Positions 19,086 through 28,390 of a DNA stretch of 50,021 bases are shown here, piece by piece. Positions within the stretch are counted from its first letter, which is position 1; every line of letters starts with the position of its first letter. Below the pieces are notes generated by a model. It was not told where the DNA came from, made no database searches, and saw only the letters and a list, made by a program, of their open reading frames with translations. Where the stretch lies: the NCBI RefSeq assembly GCF_900155535.1, contig NZ_LT706964.1:25017-75037 (forward strand), read 5' to 3'. Both the position numbers and the translations under genes were made by a program. The DNA is from Corynebacterium urinipleomorphum. GTDB lineage: Bacteria > Actinomycetota > Actinomycetes > Mycobacteriales > Mycobacteriaceae.

Positions 19086-19614
19086 GAACGCGAACAGCAC
19101 GAACGCGTGGGATAACGCGGAAGCGGGCATTCTCAGCCAGATCCAGGCCGTGCTTTTCGACGCCGCCGGTGTCCTCCCCGCCGCGCGCGGCATGAGCCAC
19201 TTCGGGGAGCATGCCTTGGGCTGGATGGGCATTTCGGCTGTGGGCGCGGCCCTCGACAAGAAGCGCCGGCGTAAGTGGCTGGCTATGGGCGCGGGTGCGT
19301 TCACGGCGCATGCGGCGTCGGTGGTGCTCAAGCGCATTGTCCGCCGGCGCCGCCCGGATGATCCTCGGGTGAGAGTCGGCGTGGGTACTCCGTCGAAGTT
19401 GAGTTTTCCGAGTTCACATGCGACGTCGACAAGCGCTGCAATGGTGCACGTGGCCGACATCACTGGGTCGAAACTCCCGTACGCCGGAATCCCAATTATG
19501 ATGACCTCCCGCATGGTCCTGGGGGTGCACTATCCCACGGACACCCTTGCCGGCGCGTTGCTCGGCATTGGGGTGGCACGAGCCGCAATCGACATTGAGA
19601 GGCGAACAGCGTGA
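19075..19614 (+). CDS. PAP2-family phosphatase, probable decaprenyl-phosphoryl-ribose-5-phosphate phosphatase
   Basis: The 179-aa membrane protein has the three acid-phosphatase motifs: KRIVRRRRP, SFPSSHATS and SRMVLGVHYPTD. Its place between glfT2 and ubiA matches mycobacterial Rv3807c, proposed to dephosphorylate decaprenylphosphoryl-5-phosphoribose, the step after UbiA in making the arabinose donor. It overlaps glfT2 by 11 bp and ubiA by 4 bp, so the three genes are translationally coupled. Confidence 0.9.
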   Translation: MSNKNANSTNAWDNAEAGILSQIQAVLFDAAGVLPAARGMSHFGEHALGWMGISAVGAALDKKRRRKWLAMGAGAFTAHAASVVLKRIVRRRRPDDPRVRVGVGTPSKLSFPSSHATSTSAAMVHVADITGSKLPYAGIPIMMTSRMVLGVHYPTDTLAGALLGIGVARAAIDIERRTA

Positions 19615-20594
19615 CACAGCCGGTAGACGAGCCGTTTCTGAAGTCCGAGCCCCACACGGAGGGCGTCGACTACAACCGTAAGAAGACTCCGCCGAAGAAC
19701 CTGCCGGATGCGATGATCAAAGGTCTGCGCCCGAAGCAGTGGGTCAAGAACGTCCTGGTGTTGGCCGCACCGCTGGCCGCTGGCGCCGACTCGTTCACGT
19801 CGCACACGTTCGTCGATATCGCACTCGCGTTCGTGGTGTTCTGCTTCGGGGCGTCTTCGATCTACCTGATCAACGACGCGCGCGACGTGGAGGCGGACCG
19901 TGAGCACCCCACGAAGCGTTTCCGTCCGATCGCGTCGGGCATGCTGCCGATCAACCTGGCTTACGTCATGTCGGTCGTGCTCATCGTCGCGGCGGTCGGC
20001 CTGTCGTTCCTGGCTACGGATGGCCCTGCGCTGGCCACCGTTGTCGGCGTATACATCGCGCTGCAGCTGGGCTACTGCTTCGGTTGGAAGCACATCCCGG
20101 TGATCGATATCGCGCTGGTGTCTTCGGGCTTCATGCTTCGCGCCATGGCTGGCGGTGTCGCGGCGGGTATTGAACTCTCGCAGTGGTTCCTACTGGTCGC
20201 GGCGTTCGGCTCGCTGTTCATGGCCTCCGGTAAGCGGTATGCGGAACTGTTGCTGGCGGAGCGCACGGGCGCGAAAATCCGCAAGTCGCTGCAAGGCTAC
20301 ACGCAGACGTACCTGCGCTTTGTGTGGACGCTGTCCGCAACAGCGGTGGTCATGTCCTACGCACTGTGGGGCTTCACGCTTAGCGACGGAGTCGAGGCCG
20401 GCCAGGGCCTGTGGTACCAGATTTCGATGGTGCCGTTCATCATTGCCATCCTGCGCTACGCGGCGGAGGTTGACAGCGGTAACGGCGGTGCGCCCGACGA
20501 GATCGCGCTGGAAGACCGCGTCCTGCAGCTGCTGGCTCTACTGTGGATCCTCGCCATCGTGATGGCTGTCTATATTGTCCCGTCATTCAGCTAA
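19611..20594 (+). CDS. ubiA: Decaprenyl-phosphate phosphoribosyltransferase (UbiA family)
   Basis: A 327-aa polytopic prenyltransferase that transfers 5-phosphoribose from PRPP to decaprenyl phosphate, the committed step toward decaprenylphosphoryl-arabinose. The aspartate-rich motif NDARDVEADREHP (residues 89-101) and KRFRPIASG follow the GLRPKQWVKN start typical of Rv3806c. It begins with GTG overlapping the PAP2 stop (GTGA). AftB starts 1 bp after its stop. Confidence 0.95.
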   Translation: MTQPVDEPFLKSEPHTEGVDYNRKKTPPKNLPDAMIKGLRPKQWVKNVLVLAAPLAAGADSFTSHTFVDIALAFVVFCFGASSIYLINDARDVEADREHPTKRFRPIASGMLPINLAYVMSVVLIVAAVGLSFLATDGPALATVVGVYIALQLGYCFGWKHIPVIDIALVSSGFMLRAMAGGVAAGIELSQWFLLVAAFGSLFMASGKRYAELLLAERTGAKIRKSLQGYTQTYLRFVWTLSATAVVMSYALWGFTLSDGVEAGQGLWYQISMVPFIIAILRYAAEVDSGNGGAPDEIALEDRVLQLLALLWILAIVMAVYIVPSFS

Positions 20595-20595
20595 T

Positions 20596-22413
20596 ATGTC
20601 GCGCATGGAAAAACGCGCCCGCTTATCGCTGCTCATCTCGGCGGCGGCTGCGGGCGTTTTCGCTTTCTGGGGCGGGTGGGCCCGCCGCTGGATCAGCGAC
20701 GACGGCTTGATCGTCCTGCGCACAGTGCGCAATATCCTGGCGGGGAACGGGCCTGTCTTCAATATCGGCGAGCGCGTCGAGGCGAACACGTCGACCCTGT
20801 GGCAATACCTCATTGCGGTATTCAGCTGGGTCCCGGGGCTGCGGCTCGAAGATGTGGCGATGTGGCTGGCCTTGATCTGCACCGTCGTCGGAGTCGTCGC
20901 GGCGGTGGTCGCCTCGGGCCGGCTGTGGCAACGGGTGCATCCCGGTCTGGTCGCACCGTTCGGCGTGATCATTTACCTCGCGCTACCGCCGGCACGGGAC
21001 TTCGCTACCTCTGGTCTGGAGTGGGGGCTGTCTCTGGCTTGGATCGGTGTGTGGTGGGCGCTCCTGGTGGCGTGGTCGCAGCACAGTGAACGGCACCCGC
21101 GCACGGAGGTGTTTCTGGCGTTTTGGGCTGGGTTGTCGTGGTTGGTCCGGCCGGAACTAGCGCTCTACGGCGGGTTGACCGGGATCGTTTTGCTCGCGGC
21201 GAGCAGGAGTGATTGGCGGCGCATCGGGAAGATTCTCGCGGCTGCTTTGCCGGTGCCGGCGGCGTACCAGATCTTCAGGATGGGGTACTACGGTCTGCTC
21301 ACCCCCCACACCGCTGTAGCGAAATCAGCGTCGGGCTCCTATTGGGGTACCGGTGCCCGCTATGTGTGGGACACGGTCAGCCCGTACGCGCTGTGGGCGC
21401 CGCTGGTTATCGCGGCCGCGCTGGGTGTGTGGTGGACTCTGCGGTTGCCGTCGCAGGAGAAGCTTGTGACCGCACTGGCGTTGACCTGCGGTGTGCTGCA
21501 CCTGTTGTACGTCGTACGTGTGGGCGGGGACTTCATGCACGGGCGAATGGTTCTGCTGCCGCTGTTCGCGATTTTGCTGCCGGTCGCGGCAGTGCCCCTG
21601 ACAGCGGTCGGGAGCGTGGCAGCGATTGCTGTGGCGTTGTGGGCGGGCATCGTCGTCTTCAGGGGGCACGATCTCGGCTTCGAACCGTTCGAGGAGGGGC
21701 CGGAAAACCTGACCATTGTCGACGAGCGTGAATTCTGGACGGCGGTGCTCTTGCGTGAGTCCGGGGATCCGCCGCGCTACGCCGAGGACTTCCTGGCCAG
21801 CGATCTGATGGGCGGTTGGGAGCAGGGGCTCGAGCGCGCAGCTGAGGAGAATGCCGCTGCCGTGAACCTCGTCTTGTTGCAAAAGGATCCGTATGTGTAC
21901 ACATGGGAGCCACTCGAGCGCGCGAAGCGGGATTCGGACCTGCAGAACATTCCCACTACCGCGTACCTGATCAACTTGGGCATGGTGAGCGCGAACTCGG
22001 ACCTCAATGTGCGCGTGCTTGACGATGTCGGGCTCGCCACCCCACTCGCCGCACGTCAACCGCGCCTCGAAGGTGGCCGGATCGGCCACGATAAACACTT
22101 GCCCGCCCACTGGAAATTCGCGGATACGGCGATGGACGCGGAGGTGGCGCCGTGGGGCGTCGATAAGCAGAAAGTGCTTCAGGCGCGCGCGGCGCTGCGC
22201 ACGCCTGAGATCGCGGAACTGCTGGCCACCTCGCGTGAGCCGATGAGTGCGCAGCGTTTTCTCAAGAACATGAAGTTCTCCGTCACCCAGGGTCGAACCC
22301 TCCAGGTCTCCGACGATCCGGCTGTGTATCTCGACGGCGAAACGCTGGAGCGTATCTCCCAAGGTGAAGATGTGGGGCTTGCGGGCCAGCAAGTCGCCTG
22401 GCCTGTCAAGTGA
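20596..22413 (+). CDS. aftB: Terminal beta-1,2-arabinofuranosyltransferase AftB
   Basis: A 605-aa GT-C membrane enzyme that adds the terminal beta-arabinofuranose residues which later carry mycolates. The catalytic acidic motif WISDDGLI (around residues 35-42) and the conserved RVEANTSTLWQYL follow the first membrane segment. About ten membrane segments end near residue 360, and a roughly 250-residue periplasmic domain follows. ATG 20596 is chosen because it lies just after the ubiA stop; an upstream TTG would overlap ubiA. The order glfT2-PAP2-ubiA-aftB matches Rv3808c-Rv3805c. Confidence 0.95.
   Translation: MSRMEKRARLSLLISAAAAGVFAFWGGWARRWISDDGLIVLRTVRNILAGNGPVFNIGERVEANTSTLWQYLIAVFSWVPGLRLEDVAMWLALICTVVGVVAAVVASGRLWQRVHPGLVAPFGVIIYLALPPARDFATSGLEWGLSLAWIGVWWALLVAWSQHSERHPRTEVFLAFWAGLSWLVRPELALYGGLTGIVLLAASRSDWRRIGKILAAALPVPAAYQIFRMGYYGLLTPHTAVAKSASGSYWGTGARYVWDTVSPYALWAPLVIAAALGVWWTLRLPSQEKLVTALALTCGVLHLLYVVRVGGDFMHGRMVLLPLFAILLPVAAVPLTAVGSVAAIAVALWAGIVVFRGHDLGFEPFEEGPENLTIVDEREFWTAVLLRESGDPPRYAEDFLASDLMGGWEQGLERAAEENAAAVNLVLLQKDPYVYTWEPLERAKRDSDLQNIPTTAYLINLGMVSANSDLNVRVLDDVGLATPLAARQPRLEGGRIGHDKHLPAHWKFADTAMDAEVAPWGVDKQKVLQARAALRTPEIAELLATSREPMSAQRFLKNMKFSVTQGRTLQVSDDPAVYLDGETLERISQGEDVGLAGQQVAWPVK
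22158..22168 (+). repeat. Dispersed 11-bp word, copy 5
   Basis: Exact copy inside aftB; the frame reads Val-Asp-Lys. Confidence 0.7.
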
Positions 22414-22512
22414 GTGGAACCGATTCGTCCCCCTTGATAACATCGCGATAACGCTTTGCGATACACCTGTGTGTAATCACAAATTTTCCTGACTGATCTG
22501 ATTGGTGGACTC

Positions 22513-23526
22513 ATGAACGCGATTCACTCCATGCGTCGCACGCTTCTCGCCCTGGTGATGACGGTGGCTGCCGCGATGTCGCTCATGGTCGCAGCTCCGG
22601 GCGAAGCTCAGGCTGCGGACAACCGCGGTTGGTTGCGCAAAGATGCGACCGGCCACTGCACGTGGGATCCAGTGAAGTACTGGGTCCAGCGCTGCGACGT
22701 GTACTCCCCGGCGATGGGCCGCAACATTCCGGTACAGATCGTGCCGGCTGCCCGCGGCGGTAACGCTGGCCTTTACTTGCTTGACGGCCTGCGCGCCACG
22801 GAGCGCACCAATGCGTGGGTGAGCGACGTCAACGCGGCGGCGGTCTACGCGCACTCCAACATCACCCTGGTGATGCCGGTCGGTGGCGAGTCTTCGTTCT
22901 ACGCGGACTGGAACTACGACCCGAAGTACGGCAACGGTAAGCCGTACAAGTGGGAGACCTTCCTGACTCGTGAGCTGCCCGGTTACCTGGAGCGCAACTT
23001 CGGCGTGTCCCCGCGCAACAACTCGGTGATAGGTCTGTCCATGGGCGCCACCGGTGCGATGAACCTGGCTGCCAAGCACCCCAACCAGTTCCGTCAGGTG
23101 CTGTCGTTCTCCGGCTACCTCACCACCACGCTGCCGGGTGCCCAGGCCATGCTGCACGTGGCCATGCTTGATTCCGGTGGGTACAACCTCAACGCGATGT
23201 ACGGTTCCCTGCTGAACCCGCGTCGTTTTGAGAACGATCCGTTCCTGAACATGGGCGGACTGCGCAACAGTGACATCTACATCTCCGCCGCATCCGGTAT
23301 CCCGGGACCGAAGGACGCGAAGTACCTGCCGCAGCACCAGGCGGCTGGGGCGGCACTCGAATTCGGTTCGATGCTGACCACGCGTACGTGGGAAGCTAAG
23401 GCGCGGGCACAGGGCCTGCGCGTGACGTCGGATTACCCGGCGCAGGGCCTGCACAACTGGGAGCAGTTCGGTGCCCAGCTGTACAAGACGAAGAAGCGCG
23501 TTCTCGATCACATGAATGCCTGGTAA
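22513..23526 (+). CDS. cmt2: Secreted corynomycolyltransferase (antigen 85 family)
   Basis: The 337-aa protein has a signal peptide ending around AEAQA (residues 31-35) and an alpha/beta-hydrolase mycolyltransferase domain. The nucleophile Ser176 lies in GLSMGA, with candidate Glu294 and His314 (QGLHNWE) completing the triad. [13 protein letters not shown] is the family signature. It would move mycolate between trehalose monomycolates or onto arabinan. It lacks the LGFP tail of its paralogue 1.4 kb downstream. The 99-bp gap after aftB is AT-rich with a TTGATA-like box, so it may have its own promoter. Confidence 0.93.
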   Translation: MNAIHSMRRTLLALVMTVAAAMSLMVAAPGEAQAADNRGWLRKDATGHCTWDPVKYWVQRCDVYSPAMGRNIPVQIVPAARGGNAGLYLLDGLRATERTNAWVSDVNAAAVYAHSNITLVMPVGGESSFYADWNYDPKYGNGKPYKWETFLTRELPGYLERNFGVSPRNNSVIGLSMGATGAMNLAAKHPNQFRQVLSFSGYLTTTLPGAQAMLHVAMLDSGGYNLNAMYGSLLNPRRFENDPFLNMGGLRNSDIYISAASGIPGPKDAKYLPQHQAAGAALEFGSMLTTRTWEAKARAQGLRVTSDYPAQGLHNWEQFGAQLYKTKKRVLDHMNAW

Positions 23527-24796
23527 AAACCGTGCGGTCATGCCCCGTTGGGGCTGGCCGTTCGCGCTTTTCACAGGTCTTTTCACCGCGCTGATCGTCG
23601 GGCCGCAAAGCAGCGGCGACGACTGGTCCAGTCTCTGGATCGGCGGGATCCTCGCCGGGCGCGGTGAGTGGGCTGAGGCCTACTCGATTCATCCCGCGGA
23701 TTTCGCTGCCACCGGTTCCGCCGTGTGGGAGCGACTCCGGTTGGAGGAGACTACCGCGGGTGTCGCCCACCCCTTTGTGCACAACCCGGGTGTGGCAATA
23801 CTCATGGCCGCAGTGACAGAGGTGACCACTTTCACGGTGTCGCTCTATGTGCTCACTTTCTTGAGCGGTGCGTGCGCTCCCCTGATGGTGGCGCTCAGCT
23901 ACTACTTCTGGGCCGATAAGACCATCAGTCTGAATCTGCTCGTTCCGCTGTCGTTGCTGGTGTGGGCAACTGACGGATTCCGGGCGGCCCTCGGATTGGG
24001 CCAGACGAGCCCGTTGATATTCACGGTCTGCTTCGCAGCGTTGGCGCTTGCGCGTACTAGACCGATTGTGGCGGCGGGCCTACTGACGGCGGCCGCGTTC
24101 GTGAAGCTGACCCCGCTAGTGGTAATTGTAGGATTCCTTCTGGCTCCGTCGTACCGCCGGGCGGGGGTGTACGCTGCGGTGGCGTCGATAAGCAGCTTCG
24201 GATTGTCCTGGTTGACGCTTGGACGTGCCCACGCGGAGTGGTTCGATGCCCTCGGGCAATTTGGCTCCAAGCAGCTCGTCTCCACAATCAACTCAGCTCT
24301 CGGATCGCTGCTGCATGCGCCGATGAGAGGGAAGGCGGTCGTGGCCGCCGTGGAGCCCCGGCCGGGGTACTACCTTCTGGTTGCGGCTGTGATCATTCTC
24401 GTCCTGGGAGCGTTCGCGCTGACCTGTTCGCGCGTCGGTTTTGTGCCTGAAAAGCAGCTCGTGGTGTTGAGTCTGCTTGGGCCGATGTTGGTGGCCAATA
24501 TTCTGTGGGTCCACTATTCGTCTGCGCTTGTACTGCCGCTGATCGGCATTCTCGTGGCCGGCGTGGCGGCAGGGGACCGGAGGCTCGTGGTTTTCACCGT
24601 CGTGGGCAGCTTCGTTCTGTTGGCGCCGTACCAATTCAGGTTTAGTGAGACCTATAACCCGACCACCATCGCACTCTTCGTGCTGTGGTTCGCGACGGTC
24701 GTGGTGGTGGCGGCCTCGACAGCGTTGTCGTCGCCCGCGATGGTATTGGCGGAGAAAACAACGGTGCCCGGACTTGCTCGGCGTGTCACCGTGTAA
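23516..24796 (+). CDS. GT87-family (DUF2029) membrane glycosyltransferase-like protein
   Basis: A 426-aa protein with about ten membrane segments. SGDDWSSLWIGG near residues 32-43 supplies the early acidic motif of GT-C enzymes, and VKLTPLVV near residue 195 the usual lysine-proline motif. It overlaps the mycolyltransferase gene by 11 bp, so it is translationally coupled to it. A second start at ATG 23540 is possible. Its place among arabinan and mycolate genes suggests transfer of arabinose or mannose from a decaprenyl-phosphate donor; this is inference. It is distinct in sequence from the other GT87 gene at 13.5-14.8 kb. Confidence 0.7.
   Translation: MPGKNRAVMPRWGWPFALFTGLFTALIVGPQSSGDDWSSLWIGGILAGRGEWAEAYSIHPADFAATGSAVWERLRLEETTAGVAHPFVHNPGVAILMAAVTEVTTFTVSLYVLTFLSGACAPLMVALSYYFWADKTISLNLLVPLSLLVWATDGFRAALGLGQTSPLIFTVCFAALALARTRPIVAAGLLTAAAFVKLTPLVVIVGFLLAPSYRRAGVYAAVASISSFGLSWLTLGRAHAEWFDALGQFGSKQLVSTINSALGSLLHAPMRGKAVVAAVEPRPGYYLLVAAVIILVLGAFALTCSRVGFVPEKQLVVLSLLGPMLVANILWVHYSSALVLPLIGILVAGVAAGDRRLVVFTVVGSFVLLAPYQFRFSETYNPTTIALFVLWFATVVVVAASTALSSPAMVLAEKTTVPGLARRVTV
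24183..24193 (+). repeat. Dispersed 11-bp word, copy 6
   Basis: Exact copy inside the second GT87 gene; here the frame reads Ser-Ile-Ser, unlike copies 5 and 8. Confidence 0.7.
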
Positions 24797-24836
24797 AGTC
24801 TCAAGTGAAACTTAAACTTCATAGCGAAGACCGGGC

Positions 24837-24867
24837 CCGGCCTGGGGGAGGGGAACCCCTAGGCCGG
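24837..24867 (+). other. Strong GC-rich hairpin in the leader of the LGFP mycolyltransferase gene
   Basis: CCGGCCT pairs with AGGCCGG, and inside it GGGG pairs with CCCC around a short purine loop with one bulged base. No T-run follows, so it is not a standard terminator. It lies 48 bp before the ATG, between two genes otherwise read as one cluster; a transcript stabiliser or attenuator are options. Confidence 0.6.
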
Positions 24868-24915
24868 AGCGCCCGTTAGTCCGCCGTACCGTCAACTAAC
24901 AAAGGGCTCTCTAAC

Positions 24916-26889
24916 ATGCGCTTTTCACCCCGACGTTCTCCCCGCAAGGTCACCAAAGGCCAATTGCTCGCAGTCGCCGCAGTTCCCACAGCCGTCGCTG
25001 TCGGGGTAGCCGTCATGCCGGCGGTTGCACAGAACAGTTCCTCCGGCATGTCCAGCGCCCTGTCATCGGGCCGCGGCATTTCTGACGGCCTGCGTCCCTC
25101 CGATCCGCCGCCCCGCACCCCGATTGAGGTGGACCAGCACCCGCAGATCCCGGGCTTGCCTGCGGGCGTGTCGGTGGAGCGCATCGAATGGCTGACGCAG
25201 CGCCGCGTCGCAGTGTTCATCAACTCCGCGGCAATGCCGGACAAGCCGATCCAGGTTCAGATTCTGCTGGCACGCGATTGGCACTCCAACCCGCAGGCGA
25301 AGTTCCCCGAGGTTTGGGCGCTCGACGGTCTGCGCGCGCGTGAGGACGAGAGCGGCTGGACCATCGAGACCAATATCGAGCAGTTCTACGCCGACAAGAA
25401 CGTCAACGTCATCATGCCGGTGGGTGGCGAGTCCTCCTTCTACTCGGACTGGCAGAAACCGAGCAACGGCAAGCACTACAACTGGGAGACGTTCCTGACC
25501 AAGGAGCTCGTCCCGCTGCTCAACGAGCACTACCGCTCCAACGGCAAGCGTGCTGTTGTCGGCCTGTCCATGGGCGGCACCGCCGCGGTCAACCTGGCCG
25601 AGCGCAACCCGAACCTGTTCGACTTTGTGGGCTCCTTCTCTGGTTACCTGGACACCACCACTTCCGGTATGCCGCTGGCCATCAAGGCGGCGCAGCTGGA
25701 TGCCGGCGGGTACGACTCTGAGGCGATGTGGGGTCCGCTGGGCTCCCAGGACTGGATCGACCACGATCCGAAGCTGGGTATTGAGAACCTCAAGGGCAAG
25801 ACGGTGTACGTCTCCGCCGGTTCCGGCCAGGATGACTACGGCAAGCCCAACTCGGTGGCATCCGCCCCGGCTGTTCCGGCTGGTGTGGGCCTGGAGGTCA
25901 TCTCCCGCATGTCCACGCAGACCTTCGAGCGCTACGCGCACAAGGCGGGCGTGCCCGTGATCACCCGCTACCGCCCGTCCGGTGTCCACGCGTGGGATTA
26001 CTGGCAGTTCGAAATGACTCAGGCGTGGCCGCACATCGCGGATGCTCTGGGCGTGTCTAAGGCTGACCGCGGCGCAGACTGTGCCCCGGTCGGAGCAATT
26101 GCTGAAGCGACCAAGAGCGGTGTGATCGGCAGCTGCGTCACCAATGAGTACGACGTTGCCGGTGGCAAGGGCAAGGCGGAAGAGTTCCGCGGCGGCACCG
26201 CGTTCTGGTCCCCGGAGACCGGCGCGCAGCTGCTGGTGGGCGCCATCCTGGCCAAGTACAACCAGCTCGCAGGGCCGGGCGGATGGCTCGGCTTCCCCAA
26301 GACCGGCGAGCTGTCCACTCCGGACGGTAAGGGACGCTTTGTCCACTTCCAGCACGGTTCCATTTACTGGACGCCGGGCACAGGTGCGCAGGCCATCCCC
26401 GGCGACATGTTCGCGGCATGGGGTGCCGGCGGTTACGAGCGCGGCCCGCTCGGCTACCCGGTCGAGGAGGCCCAGTCGGTCGGCGGCGGCTACGTGCAGA
26501 AGTTTGAAAAGGGCTACCTGACCCGCAACCCAGAGAAAGACGGCGAGACCAAGCACTTCTTCGTATATGGTGCGCTCGGAGCGAAGTACGGCGAGATGGG
26601 TGGGCCGGCGTCGAAGCTGGGCTACCCGACGGGCAACGAGAAGAAGATCAACGGCGGCTACTTCCAGGAATTCGAGAACGGTAACCTCTACTGGTCCCCG
26701 TCCAGTGGGGCGCACGCGATTTACCGTGGCGCGATTTTCGACCACTGGGGCAAGAACGGCTGGGAGCAGGGTAAATTCGGTTGGCCGACTTCCGACATGA
26801 CGGAGATCCCGACCGGCGGCCTGACCATCTCCTTCCAGAACGGAAGCCTGGATCAGGTCTTCGGCCAGGTCCGCGAGCGGAAGAACTAG
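24916..26889 (+). CDS. cop1: Corynomycolyltransferase with C-terminal LGFP repeats (Csp1/PS1 type)
   Basis: A 657-aa secreted protein. The signal peptide ends at about AVAQ (residues 36-39). The mycolyltransferase domain (about 85-385) has Ser218 in GLSMGG, Glu338 and His358 (SGVHAW) as the likely triad, and [13 protein letters not shown]. From about residue 425 four LGFP-type units follow ([32 protein letters not shown]), which probably anchor the enzyme to arabinogalactan. It transfers corynomycolate to the wall and makes trehalose dicorynomycolate. It corresponds to the major C. glutamicum enzyme (PS1/Csp1). The DUF732 lipoprotein gene follows after 13 bp. Confidence 0.94.
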   Translation: MRFSPRRSPRKVTKGQLLAVAAVPTAVAVGVAVMPAVAQNSSSGMSSALSSGRGISDGLRPSDPPPRTPIEVDQHPQIPGLPAGVSVERIEWLTQRRVAVFINSAAMPDKPIQVQILLARDWHSNPQAKFPEVWALDGLRAREDESGWTIETNIEQFYADKNVNVIMPVGGESSFYSDWQKPSNGKHYNWETFLTKELVPLLNEHYRSNGKRAVVGLSMGGTAAVNLAERNPNLFDFVGSFSGYLDTTTSGMPLAIKAAQLDAGGYDSEAMWGPLGSQDWIDHDPKLGIENLKGKTVYVSAGSGQDDYGKPNSVASAPAVPAGVGLEVISRMSTQTFERYAHKAGVPVITRYRPSGVHAWDYWQFEMTQAWPHIADALGVSKADRGADCAPVGAIAEATKSGVIGSCVTNEYDVAGGKGKAEEFRGGTAFWSPETGAQLLVGAILAKYNQLAGPGGWLGFPKTGELSTPDGKGRFVHFQHGSIYWTPGTGAQAIPGDMFAAWGAGGYERGPLGYPVEEAQSVGGGYVQKFEKGYLTRNPEKDGETKHFFVYGALGAKYGEMGGPASKLGYPTGNEKKINGGYFQEFENGNLYWSPSSGAHAIYRGAIFDHWGKNGWEQGKFGWPTSDMTEIPTGGLTISFQNGSLDQVFGQVRERKN

Positions 26890-26902
26890 AAGAGCGAAGC
26901 GT

Positions 26903-27394
26903 ATGCGCAAGACATTTCTGACAGCGGTCCTCGCTGCGGCAGGTCTCAGCCTTGCCGCGTGCGGAGGAACGACCGTGGACAGCGACGATGTGACCGCGAC
27001 TCCGTCGACTTCCGCAACGGCATCGCTCAGCAGCGCCTCGGACACCGAGACGGAGACGGAAACTGAGACGGAGGCCAGTTCACCGGAAGCAGCGGCTCCG
27101 GCGGACGACCCGGCCGCGGGTGAAGGTGCCGCCAGCGAGGTGGAGAATACCCCCGAGGCAGTGCCGATGCGGCCGGAGCAGGATGAGGCGTACCTGGAAG
27201 CTCTACGCCAGGGCGGAGTCAACGTCGAGGGAAATGAGGAGCAACTGGTAGGTACCGCTCGTACCATCTGCGGCGGAAGCACAATCACGCGTGACGCCGT
27301 GGCCGGCCAGCTCATCGAGCAGCAGGTGACGCAGCTGGAGTTCGATCAACTGACCAAGCTCATCGACTCCGCGGCACGCGATAACCTCTGCTAG
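26903..27394 (+). CDS. DUF732-type lipoprotein
   Basis: A 163-aa protein with a lipoprotein signal (LSLAAC, lipidated Cys20), then a Ser/Thr/Glu-rich linker containing a run of Thr-Glu pairs, and a C-terminal DUF732-like domain with Cys in ARTICGG and at the last residue, which could form a disulfide. It lies between the LGFP mycolyltransferase and the cutinase-like gene, as do small secreted proteins in related genomes, and is probably co-transcribed. The function is unknown. Confidence 0.75.
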   Translation: MRKTFLTAVLAAAGLSLAACGGTTVDSDDVTATPSTSATASLSSASDTETETETETEASSPEAAAPADDPAAGEGAASEVENTPEAVPMRPEQDEAYLEALRQGGVNVEGNEEQLVGTARTICGGSTITRDAVAGQLIEQQVTQLEFDQLTKLIDSAARDNLC

Positions 27395-27420
27395 AAGGCT
27401 AAAAGGAGGGCCGCACCGCC

Positions 27421-28353
27421 GTGCGCACCCGTAGAATTCTCACGATCATTGCGGCGCTTGTCGTCGTCGGAGTCATTGCATTCGGCGCAGCCCGGTGGCT
27501 GGGGCCGGGGGAGAATCCGGAGCCGCCATTCAATCCTGGACCCAGTGAGACCAAGGCGAAAGAGCCGGAATGGTGTCCCGCAGTGGAGGTCATCTCCGTG
27601 CCGGGCACATGGGAGTCGGCGAAGGACGACGACCCGTTCGCGCCGAAAGCGAATCCGCTGAGCTTCATGCTGTCGATCACTCAGCCGCTGCAGCAGCAGT
27701 ACGACATCAACCATGTGCGTGTGTGGACGCTGCCATATACGGCGCAGTTCAAGAACATCCAGACATCGGCAGGCCGCGCGGAGATGAGTTACGACGACTC
27801 CCGCAATGAGGGCACCGACCGTTTGAACGCGGAGCTGCGGTTCATCAATGACACCTGCCCTTCGACGGAATTCATTCTCGCCGGGTTCTCGCAGGGCGCA
27901 GTGATCGTGGGGGACATCGCCAACGACATTGGCAACCACCGCGGTGTGGTCGGACCGGAGAAGGTCCGCGGTGCGGTGATGATCGCGGACGGTCGCCGTG
28001 AGAACGGCGTGGGAATCAACCCAGGTAACCCGCTGGGTGGAGTCGGTGCGGAGATCGCGCTTCAGCCGCTCAACCGCGTCGTCCAAGCTGTTGTGCCCGG
28101 TGCGACGATGCGCGGAGTCCGCGACGGCGGATTCGGTGCTTTGAGCGACAGGGCCATCGAGATCTGCGCGCCCGATGATTCCATCTGCGATGCACCTCAG
28201 GACGTGGGTAATGCACTCGGTCGGGCGCGCGAATTAGTGGAAGCGAACGGTGTGCACGCCATGTACGCCACGAACCCGAACGTGATTCCTGGCACCACGG
28301 CCAGCCAATGGACCGTAGAGTGGATTCGCGAAAGTATTGACAGCAAAAACTAA
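27421..28353 (+). CDS. Cutinase-like membrane-anchored esterase (Rv3802c type)
   Basis: A 310-aa protein with an N-terminal membrane anchor (residues 6-24) and a cutinase fold: nucleophile Ser157 in AGFSQGA, an acidic residue in the Cys-flanked loop ICAPDDSIC, and His279. Cysteines at 52 and 146 are placed for the usual disulfide. Its mycobacterial counterpart Rv3802c is an essential phospholipase/thioesterase linked to mycolate synthesis and sits in the same place before fadD32. The GTG start follows AAAAGGAGGG at 27401-27410. Confidence 0.92.
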   Translation: MRTRRILTIIAALVVVGVIAFGAARWLGPGENPEPPFNPGPSETKAKEPEWCPAVEVISVPGTWESAKDDDPFAPKANPLSFMLSITQPLQQQYDINHVRVWTLPYTAQFKNIQTSAGRAEMSYDDSRNEGTDRLNAELRFINDTCPSTEFILAGFSQGAVIVGDIANDIGNHRGVVGPEKVRGAVMIADGRRENGVGINPGNPLGGVGAEIALQPLNRVVQAVVPGATMRGVRDGGFGALSDRAIEICAPDDSICDAPQDVGNALGRARELVEANGVHAMYATNPNVIPGTTASQWTVEWIRESIDSKN

Positions 28354-28390
28354 ACTAGAAACACGACCAAGCTTTTCACCAAGGAGTCCC

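Noticed and set aside
22468..22481. GlxR (cAMP receptor) site upstream of the first mycolyltransferase gene
   Set aside because: TGTG and CACA arms are present but separated by 6 bp, whereas the GlxR consensus has 8 between these four-base arms.
25063..27315. Minus-strand open frame of 750 codons
   Set aside because: Antisense to the LGFP mycolyltransferase and DUF732 genes, with arginine/valine-rich low-complexity composition and no domain.
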